In this document: piece by piece, positions 55,301-64,000 of the stretch | Layout of the letters: each line of letters opens with the position of its first letter | Position numbering within the stretch: the stretch's first letter is position 1 | From: Chromobotia macracanthus | Lineage: Eukaryota > Chordata > Actinopteri > Cypriniformes > Botiidae | Direction of reading: 5' to 3' | Assembly: GCA_036877525.1 (NCBI GenBank) | Contig: JAZGTH010000103.1 | Coordinates: 1,644,501 to 1,708,500 of the forward strand | Length of the DNA: 64,000 nt | Made by a program: the position numbers and the translations under genes | The notes under the pieces: model-generated | Database searches by the model: none | What the model was told of the DNA's origin: nothing | The model's input: only the letters and a program-made list of their open reading frames with translations

Positions 55301-58300
55301 TGTATGTGTGTCCTGCATTCCTGACAGTCTGTGGTCTCTGCCTCACCCAACAGAGCAGATCCGCCACATCCTGTACAGGACTGATGCAAGCCTGCATCGC
55401 ATGTGTGCCTGCAATTACTCAATGATTCACCTACACATATATCATAAGACAGGTTTAAAAAAAGCAAGAAAAAGGATAGTTTTGTTTTTGAATAGCGCTT
55501 ATAAGAAATAATGTATATGAAGGACAGAAGGAAAGAGAAAATGACAGGGAGAAAAAATATACCAAAAGACTGAAAGAATGAAAGACAGAAAGAGGAAACA
55601 GCTGCATCACGTCACATGACTCCAGACTAACTTCACTATCAGAATCTCATTTATCTGTGTAACACAGATTTCAGACTCATTCTCACTTCACAATCAAACT
55701 CTCATTTATGCATGTCATGAATAGGTAAGACTCATTTTCACTTACACATGACCTCACATTCCTCAAATATTCCCTTCCTCCCTTTCTTTTCCCTGACATG
55801 CAAAAACTCACTTCACTTTGCCTGCGTTGACCACACTGTACTGAATCTGGTTTGAATCTGAATCAATATAAACACACCCGAGATCAGTTCTCACTGCTAC
55901 TCTGGAAAAACAACCTGCTGTGCATTACGTTATGCGAACAAACTGTGACTCCACAGCACAGATACTTAGAAGATATTTAGATCTTGGATCTCTGACTGCA
56001 GTCCATCCACGACCCTCAAAATCCTGGATATGTAACAACAGGGAGGATCCAACAAAAGACAACAGTAACTCATGCATGCACACACGCACGGCCGCACAAA
56101 CACACGCATGCCAACCACACACCCAATGTTCCCATCACGCACTTCAAATCGTTAACTGATTATGAGATCATAAACCAATCAGAGCTGAGGGAAACTCTGA
56201 GAGCGAATATTTGCCGGATGACACTGAGGTGGGGTACGAGGTGAGGTTTTCAGCAGTGATGTAAGGCAGATGTCCTGACAGATATTCACGTAATCTATCT
56301 GATGTTCTTTTCAAAGTGAGACCACAGGAAGATTTAGAAAGACTCTGACACTCATTTTGGTTCATGGATGAGACAAATCTGCTTGACCTGATGTCTGCTT
56401 TCTCTTTGGGCTTCATCTTTACACTTTTTCAGTTTTTTTGCGCTGACCTTTTAAAGTGAATTGCAATGTTTTTGAGCTCTCACTGAACTGTATTGAAATA
56501 TATACAACATTAAAAACACCTTAGTCAAAACAATCAAGCTTAGAGGTCAAAGCTTCATGTCGTTTAGGCAGACTTCCAGTTCATTTGTATATGTTGTCGA
56601 AAGACGCTACACAGGTGTGACGATTCGTTTACGGAACACTGCGAGATTCCATCCATGCATGTCATACCACTACCAACTTTCCTGTTACTGCAAGAAACAC
56701 GAGGTGAGAGGACGGATACAGGACATGTACTTTGATCTGTTCGAACAGGAAAAGGGAAACTCGATCTTTCTCCATTATTGCATTCCAGTGGCTCTCTCAC
56801 ACACACACACAAATGAAAACTGGACAAAACCGCAAAGATTCCAATGATTTTCTGATCGCATCTTACCTGCCCTGAGCCTCGACGACCCCACGGGAACCAT
56901 TTGGACTGGGACTGTAGGAACAAACATGAGACACAACATGAGAGAAATTTCTGCAGACCTGCAGTCTAGTACTTGAACTTTCACAGCTGCTGTTTAGTAG
57001 TTTCTGGGGTAAATGGCGACTGGTTTTCGCCCTGTGTGATGTCACAGAAGGGGAACTCACTTGAGCACCAGGTGCAGGTTCGCAGAGAGACGGGGGTCCG
57101 TGAACTGAGTGGTTCGGTTGTTGTGGTCCACGAAGTAAACCCGTCCGGTGGCCGTGTTCCTGATCTCCCAGCCTGGAGGTAAAGGACCCAATTCCTCACA
57201 GTTCACGTTACTCAGATCCCTGAACACAGACAGACGGCCAGACAGATAGAGATCAGTGACAATCCTGCTTCTGTGATTCACTATGAACTGTCACTGTGTG
57301 AAGAGAACTGTGTAACAGTTCCTCAAAGACTTTTGTGCTCATAGGAAATAAAAAACAACATCATACAGTTTTGGAATGAGATGAGGGCCAGTATATAATG
57401 ATAGAAATGTCATATTTTGGTGAACTCCTGAGCTAACAGTTTTAGACTGTAAGAATGTTTCCCCAATATTTCCCATTAAGTAAAAAACGTTCCTTCTTCT
57501 AGGAACGTTTAAAACGTCCACTTTTTTAGATGTTGTATTAATGTTATTGTAACGTTTTATTATTTCATTCTGCAACATTTGCTACACTTACTACTTAAGA
57601 ATAACTTATATAAATTATATACAATATATAATGTTGTAAAGATGTTGTAAAAGTTCTAGCAATAACGTAACTGCAGGAACATTTTTAATAACTTTTAGAG
57701 AACGTCAGCCAACGTTCTGAGAATGTTCCCTGTTAGCTGGCTGCCCCTTTATTTCTGATAATAAGCCTACACATACTTGAACAAACTTTTGTTCATGTTA
57801 TAATATACTAAATACCAAAAGAATACAAATATACAAAACAATACAAAACAATAAAGCAGGAAAAATAAAAAGGCACAACAGAGAAAAAAACAAAAAGACA
57901 GAAAGAATGAGACTAAACAAACTTCAGATTTGATGCTGTCAAAACGTGTTCAGTGTCAAACTCTGAAAAACAAGAGAAATAACCAACAGCCCCCCTCTCT
58001 GTTTCACTCATGTTCAGCTCACAGAGAAATGACAAGCAGTCGTTCTGTCTCACGTACAGACTAATGATCCAGCTCTGAGCTTTAATACATCATAAAACCA
58101 GATACAATCTGCTTTATTTTCCCACAGCACTGCACAGCTGCACCTTATATTCTCTCAATTTAACAGCTCAGGCGGTGATGTTTTATCTTCTGCCGGTCAC
58201 ATGATTCAGGTCTGAGAGACAGATTGTGATGTTTTGATAGGTCAGTGTGTGAAGGTGAAGGAGGTACCTGGGCACTCGGGGGTCGTGCCACGTGCTGACG

Positions 58301-61300
58301 CCCGTCTGGGTGTGCAGGAAATACACCTGACCCTGCTGTGTGGTCCGTTGCTCTGTGGAGGAACAGCAGGGGGAGCCAGCCGTCATTACAGATATGATTA
58401 AAAGTGACAAGCGACAAATGCAATCATTGTTTGTGAGAACATCTGTGTGTTTGGCAAACTTTCACCTTTAAACTTTCATTTTTTTCACTTTTAGTCTGAT
58501 TTTGCACTTCCCTGATGCGTGACTGTACATCATGAGTGCATTTAAAACAAAGACGTGAATCACAAATATAAAATCATCACAGCACGAGGTTCTGAACTTA
58601 TACACTTGCTGATTTCTTCCTGTTTTATCAGGTTATTATGACAATCACAAACAAACTGCAAAGATCACACAAATCACAAGTTTTAATTCCCTGTAAAAAC
58701 TGAATTAAAACACAAAATACAGCTGCTGAAATAATCTCTTACAGTCAATAATGATCAAATTGACTAAATAAATAGTTTTTATTCTTAAATCTGTACTTTG
58801 GTAGTTATGTCATAATGTCTGTGAGATCTTAAAGTGAAGAGCTTAAAGAGTTTTTATAATCTCAGAAAAAGCTTTAAACTGTTTTAAACGTAACTCAGTG
58901 AAACTATTCCACACACCTGCACTGTATCTTCTGTCTACATTCAGTAATGTGTTACGTCAACAGAAAACACACACACAGTTTTATTTAACCTGTGTCTATA
59001 ACCTCTCACACACACACAGACACACACAGACACACACACCTGTCTAAATTGGGACATTCCCTAGACTTCTGTTGTTTTTACACACAGCTAGTTACAATAT
59101 AAATCTAACCCTAACCCACACTCTACCCCTAACACAAAACATTCTGCATTTTTACAATAAAAAATATTAAAATTTTATACAAATTTTAAAAATGAGGACG
59201 TCTGCAAAAGGAGGTTTGCTCAGATTTGCCAGATTTTGCTGACTTTTGGGTACAAATTTGTCCACAATAAAGTAAACCCAAACAGACACACACATACACA
59301 GACACACACACGCAGGTCACTGACCCTGCAGCTGGTGCTGACGACATGTCGGCGATCTTTCAGACAAGCTTTTCTCTACAGCGCTCAGAGGCTTTTAAAT
59401 TACTCATACTGCCGCACACACGTCAGTTTTCCAGGAAACAAGTGTGTGTCTCTCACATAGTGTCAGATATGCATGTTGCAGAGTGTATTTTGGACTTTTG
59501 CAACTGGCCGATATTTGTGGAAGAACTGATATGTTTGTGTGTGTGAACGAACCGTATCCCTCGGGCAGGTCGGGTGGAGTGTGCAGGTGAGTTCTGCTCA
59601 TGTAGTTTCTGTGTCTCTGAGAGCGAACCCTCCTCTCCTGCACCCGCGGGTCATCTTTGGGCACGCCCGCTGCCCCGTTGGGGGTCATAATGGGCGTGTT
59701 CTCATCCACCAGACAGCTGAGCGGCCGGCCGGGGCTGGAGTACTCTGACGCAGGCCTGTGTGAGATAACAGTGTCTCATTGCTTGTTTATTTACAACTTA
59801 GAAGAACACGATTCTCTGAGAACATTAAAAACAGTTTCGTGAAACGTCATGTGCTCAAGTTTTTCATACAGGGCACATCTTTGTTTTCAAAAACATCTTT
59901 TAGTTTTTCATATTTTCATTTCTTCTGCCAGGAGAAATCAGTAGTTTTAGCTTCAAATCCCTCTGCTGTTATTTAACACACAGTTGCTACACGATAGGCT
60001 TCCCTGAGTATGCCTGACTAAAACTGCATTGTAACTGTTTTGGATAAAGCGTAATGCAATGATGTCACAGTCATGCAATCTCTGTGGACACACACTGGTG
60101 TTAGAGAAAATGACGTCCATCATCTTTATATAATTCTGAGAATATTCTGTCCTGTTCCAGCCATCCTGGTCATCTGTAAGTGCTGTTATTGTGAGACACA
60201 CAACACAGCTGAGACGTAAAGCGTTCGGTCACACGACACACAAAATGAGAACAGTGCTGAATCATGTAGTGCATTCATTTCATCTGTCCTCGGTTTCAAC
60301 TTTTTCTCGGTTCTACTCAGTTTCAACAATTCAGCGGCTCAAAATTGCCTCTGAAAGCAATATCAGAACGAGAATTAGATTTCAGGAGCTTTATGAAACA
60401 GGTTTGAGGGCTGCCAAGGTCACCATGTGCAATCCACCCACCGCTGACCAGAGTGGAGCAAAGTTCACAATCACTGAACTACATGAAATATGCTGTCTAG
60501 AGCGAGAAATCAGACCAACACAAATGAACGTCAACTGAGGAAGAATCTGGTAATATAGACCTCTGATGTGTACCCAACTAACAGGGAACGTTCTCAGAAC
60601 GTTGACTTACAAGTTCCCGCAAAGTTATCAAAAATGTTCTTGCAACGTTTAGTAGAACGTTAGTAGAACTTTTTTTGATGTTGTATCATATATCATATAT
60701 ATATATCATATAAGTAATGTTCCTATAACCACGCAATAACATTAATACAATATCTTAAAGACTTTTTGAATGCTCCTAGAACTTTCAAAATAACATTTAA
60801 CAATTTTGTTACTAATGGAAATATTCCAGAAACGTTCATACATTAAATTGTTAGCTGCGTAGAGGGTATGAGTATTTTATATAACACATATAAATATAAC
60901 AAAAACAGAAGGGGGACAGGAACAAAGGAAGCGTGAGTGCACCTGGTCGGTCTTTCCCACTGGGTGCTGCGTGTGATATGATTCAGATACTGGATCCGGC
61001 CAGACGCCGTCCTCCTCTCCTCCCAGCTGCAGACCAAACACAGAGAGACATTCACACAGACGAACACACACACAAGAGTCCGATAAAAACTGCAGTTGTC
61101 AGTACTGAAGACCGGCTGAAGTGAAACATCGCTTGAACAAACACCGCTCTGATTTAATCAGTGTTTTTCTTCCATTTTCTATCTGACTGTGTAAAACATT
61201 ACACCGTGTTCATCAGAGACTGTTCATCTTCCATCAGATTATTTTAATAATTATCTAAACATTAATAAATAAACAAAACTGTTGTTTTAAACATCGCTAT

Positions 61301-62933
61301 AAATATTTTTGGTTTGATTTGTGTGTAAAACAAGATTTTTTTGTCAATGGCAACAAAAAAATAAGCAATTCTATACAAGATTTACTCTCTCACAAAACTT
61401 CTCTGGCAGATTTACGTTGTTTAAAGGCTGTTGAGACATTTGTACTAAAGTGAACAGAATCGGTTGTATTTGAATATAAAGAGTGATTTCTCTCACCCAT
61501 CTGGCAGGTCATTGTCGAAGAGACGACTGCAGTCGACGACCGGCCCTCCACTGCCTATACGATCTCTGGACTGAAGACTGACTGTTCACACAAACATCAC
61601 ACAGAAAACACAGAGGTCAGATGAGTCCCATTTAAGAGTTGTGTGTCATGAACTGACTAAAACTATCACAATATAAAGACCACTAAAACATGCCCAGCAT
61701 ATATAAATGAGAGGTTGCAGGTCTGAACCCCACAAAGTGTATGAAAATGTGAGTGTAAAGCTGGCCACTCTGATCATCAGGGTGTTGCTATGGGGTTGCT
61801 AAGCTGTTCTGCGTGTTCTGCAGCCCATTTAGCACAACCCTAGATTGTTTTTGCATTAATGTAAGTCTATACGATTTTTTATAATCTAATATAATCTGTT
61901 AGAAAAATACACTTGCACGACAAATTTTGTGTGGAAATTTTGGAACCATGCAAAAAAGCATGAGGAAAAGTACCAGTAATGTTTGCCTTAGCAAACGTCC
62001 ATGAACATCACACATCAATGAACGTTCAGTGACATCAACTCATCAGAGACTGCAGACATGAGTGCTGTTTAATTCCATGATGTGGCCACAGTGACCCAGC
62101 GTGATGACATCACCTGGTGACATCACCAGCCCTCTCTGTCAGCTCTCACAACCGTGTAGTGATGAAGGAACAACGCTGCGCTTCTCTGATGTATGAAAAG
62201 GAAAATCATTGTGGACTATCGAAGCAGAGCGGATAAATCAAAACAAGCGAGCGTGTTTTTCCTCCGTGACTCTCATCTGAGGGATGTGTTTTGGGCGTTG
62301 AAGATAAACGTGTGGGTTTAACGTCATTAATGAAAAGCTGTGAAGCTCCAGTGCTGGTGTGACTCACAGCTCAGAGGAGTGAGGAGGACGATGAAGAGGA
62401 TGAAGAGATCACTGGGTTCCTCACAAACGCAACCCAAAGTTTACGCAGCGCGACGGTGGGCTATCGGAGAACATTTACTGGCCATGAAACTATTTTGCTT
62501 TATTTTGTGGCTGTTTTTCTTGTTATTTGCGATAAACAGTATAGCACAATCACAAGAAAAAATGTGTGAAGAAAAGTTAAGACACTTCAAGATTTTGTTA
62601 TTAATTGTTTTGTTTTGGTGGCTTAATGCAGAAATATATGCTGCATTATACATGTCACCATAACAAGTGGAAAAATGTTTCTTATCTTGATGAGAATTAA
62701 GGACAGATGGAAAATCTTCCGCTGAGGTAACGGTTGCTAAAGGAGGTGTAGCAGACAGTTTGCATCACTCAGATCTACAATAAACATCACAATCCAGTCT
62801 AAACTGGTTGCTGGTCTCCGCAGCTGGTCTTTGAGTGGTTTCTCCGGACACAAAGCTGGTAACTCACCTACTATCTGTCCCCTCACTGTGTCACTGTCAT
62901 TGGGCCCCAATTTATTCAGATCCAGACGCTGAT
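49382..62933 (-). CDS. smurf2: SMAD-specific E3 ubiquitin ligase 2, 3' part (first exons beyond right edge)
   Basis: A NEDD4-family HECT ligase that ubiquitinates SMADs, TGF-beta receptor complexes and other targets, restraining TGF-beta/BMP signalling. Exons read on the - strand: 62933-62868, 61581-61497, 61026-60943, 59755-59553, 58352-58268, 57219-57061, (optional 56911-56867), 54186-53988, 52545-52442, 51814-51700, 51610-51432, 51146-51009, 50859-50739, 50514-50313, 49938-49863 and 49481-49382. All junctions keep frame. The first exon here is the end of the C2 domain (QRLDLNKLGPNDSDTVRGQI). Then come WW1 (DGWEERRTASGRIQYLNHI), WW2 (TTQQGQVYFLHTQTGVSTW), WW3 (PPGWEIRNTATGRVYFVDHN) and the HECT domain with catalytic Cys in KAHTCFNRID. 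The C-terminus is ETCGFAVE, as in SMURF2; SMURF1 differs there. Identity to the human protein is very high in WW3 and HECT. Confidence 0.95.
51880..52188. mobile_element. MITE copy in smurf2 intron
   Basis: The right end aacgttctctgttagctggg is the inverse of the family's left end. The interior contains the shared ttaagtaacaaaaacatt and gattggctataagaacgtta words. Confidence 0.7.
54187..54670. repeat. Long CA-rich degenerate microsatellite
   Basis: (CA)n with regular CT/CACTGA interruptions (cacactgacacacac and cactcacactaaca words). It starts within about 10 bases of the polypyrimidine/acceptor region of a smurf2 exon that begins at 54186. Confidence 0.93.
54675..54930. repeat. Fish inverted repeat adjoining CA tract
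   Basis: The left end gcatgtggtttacaaggac is inverted at the right as gtccttgtaaaccacaca. In between are words (tatccacttcctctaggaac, ctaaacctaaacctcacaca) of a common teleost repeat. (CA)n sequence flanks both ends. Confidence 0.65.
56867..56911 (-). other. Candidate 45-nt cassette exon of smurf2
   Basis: Acceptor TTGTTCCTACAG| with a pyrimidine-rich lead and donor GGGCAG|GTAAGA frame a 45-nt segment. It has the same phase at both ends (2/2), so it can be included or skipped without shifting frame. Inclusion adds 15 residues reading about PSPNGSRGVVEAQGS after LHLVLN. Skipping gives LHLVLNRVGQLKEQ, matching the human form. It lies in the linker between WW3 and HECT. Confidence 0.6.
57448..57738. 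mobile_element. MITE copy in smurf2 intron
   Basis: The right end tgttccctgttagctgg, preceded by cagccaacgttctgagaa, matches the family terminus. The left half is partly degraded. Confidence 0.75.
58985..59275. repeat. Second copy of CA-associated fish repeat
   Basis: The words gggacattccctagacttct, ctaaccctaacccacac, ttctgcatttttacaat and aatgaggacgtctgc are characteristic of the teleost element also seen in part at 16480-16587 and 54675-54930. Here too (CA)n flanks both ends. Confidence 0.65.
60573..60855. mobile_element. MITE copy in smurf2 intron
   Basis: The left end cccaactaacagggaacgtt followed by ctcagaacgttgac matches the family. The right end is eroded to taaattgttagctgcgt. Confidence 0.75.
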
Positions 62934-64000
62934 CTGTGAATGAAAGGGGGAGAAAATAATCTGTCATTATTTGACATGAGAAACCAGCGGCCCTACACAA
63001 CGTTTGCGTCATAACTTCAGACTTCCTCTCGCTGCAAGTCATCAGAGATTTCAAAAACAGCCTGCATCACTCCACATTAATGTTTCAGACTGCATCTGAA
63101 TCTGTGTGTGTGTGAACAGAAGCAGCTTTATTCCTCTCAGACTGTAGATGTGCTGATAACAGAGTCTCTTCCAGAAACACGCCGAGACTCTCTGTCACTG
63201 CCGGAAAGAGAGAGACAGGAATAACAAGTACCCTGCAGACATTAGAGGCCACTATCTGCTCTCACTCACACTCACTCACGCACACTCGGATCAGGATGCA
63301 CAGCTAAACTAAACAGTACTGGTGGTCTGTTCATGCACCCAAACACACTGAACTAACGTGAAGCTGGTCAACCACCTTTAAACTGAAACACCTGTACAGA
63401 ACGATGGTGTCACATGTGAATGTGTGAAACTGAAGATCAGAGATTTCACTCTTACTTCTATTTACATTAGAGCCAATAACTGATATGATTAAAGTAAGAA
63501 GTGAAAAACTAAAGATATAAAAGTCATCTAAATCTTATAATGTTGCCTGATAACCATGTAGTATGTTAAAACCTGCCACTGGAGAAGTGTTAACTGTTTA
63601 AATGATAATCAAAAATCCCTGATATAATAGCACAATTTAAGAAAGTGCTGAATAATAAAAAAAAATATATAGTTCACAGAAACACAAAAAAGTCATATCA
63701 GCATATTTCATAATAACCAATATATCATACATCCTTACTAAAGACTGTCTTATTACTGTCAGCTGAATGACAGATAGAGAGATAGAGAGAGAGAGAAAAA
63801 AAAGATGGTAGAGAGACGAGAGGGGCGCAACAGGAAATGGCGAGTGGAATCACTTGCAGCTGTGGGAGCGACTGACTGCTGGTTTCCTGATCTTCTGCAG
63901 GAGAGCGGTCAGGCCTTTAAAATCATCTCAAACTCTGGAACACAGCCACACAGACTGTCCCAGACGCCCAAAACAAACTCTCTCACTTCACCAGTGACAA
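62934..64000 (-). other. smurf2 intron to window edge
   Basis: No further C2-domain exon was recognised up to the end of the window, so the 5' exons lie outside. A short (GA)n run sits at about 63774-63796. Confidence 0.6.

Noticed and set aside
62340..62663. 107-codon frame with a hydrophobic segment inside a smurf2 intron
   Set aside because: No splice sites, promoter or known relatives; AT-rich intron sequence gives such frames by chance.

Overview
This window is vertebrate nuclear DNA, most likely from a teleost and probably a cypriniform or other otophysan. Coding sequence sits in short exons with GT..AG splice sites. The gaps are full of CA/GA/T microsatellites, minisatellites and short non-autonomous DNA transposons typical of fish. 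All gene assignments come from reading translated exons against protein families I know; no search was run.

Layout, left to right. On the + strand: the 3' end of mpst (3-1444), complete ube2i encoding the SUMO E2 Ubc9 (2597-3963), a small gene I could not identify (4844-5956), complete il2rb (13349-17593) and complete c1qtnf6 (24094-26618). On the - strand: mgat3 (31615-33600, with a probable untranslated first exon near 39425), complete ddx5 (41640-46304) and the 3' part of smurf2 (49382-62933; its first exons lie beyond the right edge). c1qtnf6 and mgat3 are convergent. ddx5 and smurf2 are in tandem, with about 3 kb between them.

The gene order mixes blocks that, as I recall, are separate in human: 22q12-q13 (MPST, IL2RB, C1QTNF6, MGAT3), 16p13.3 (UBE2I) and 17q23-q24 (DDX5, SMURF2). 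This mix resembles what I remember of zebrafish chromosome 3. The genes are independent housekeeping, immune, secreted and Golgi functions, not an operon-like system.

The observations I consider most worth following are: (1) an unrecognised multi-exon gene between ube2i and il2rb, whose splice junctions keep an open frame and whose upstream region has two CRE palindromes; (2) an in-frame 45-base candidate cassette exon in smurf2 between WW3 and the HECT domain; (3) an intron inside the mgat3 coding sequence; (4) a CA tract of about 325 bp ending about 30 bases before the splice acceptor of the il2rb signalling-tail exon; and (5) an inverted-repeat MITE family with about eight copies in the window. 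I found no CRISPR array, rRNA or functional tRNA gene, and no intact transposase or viral gene.
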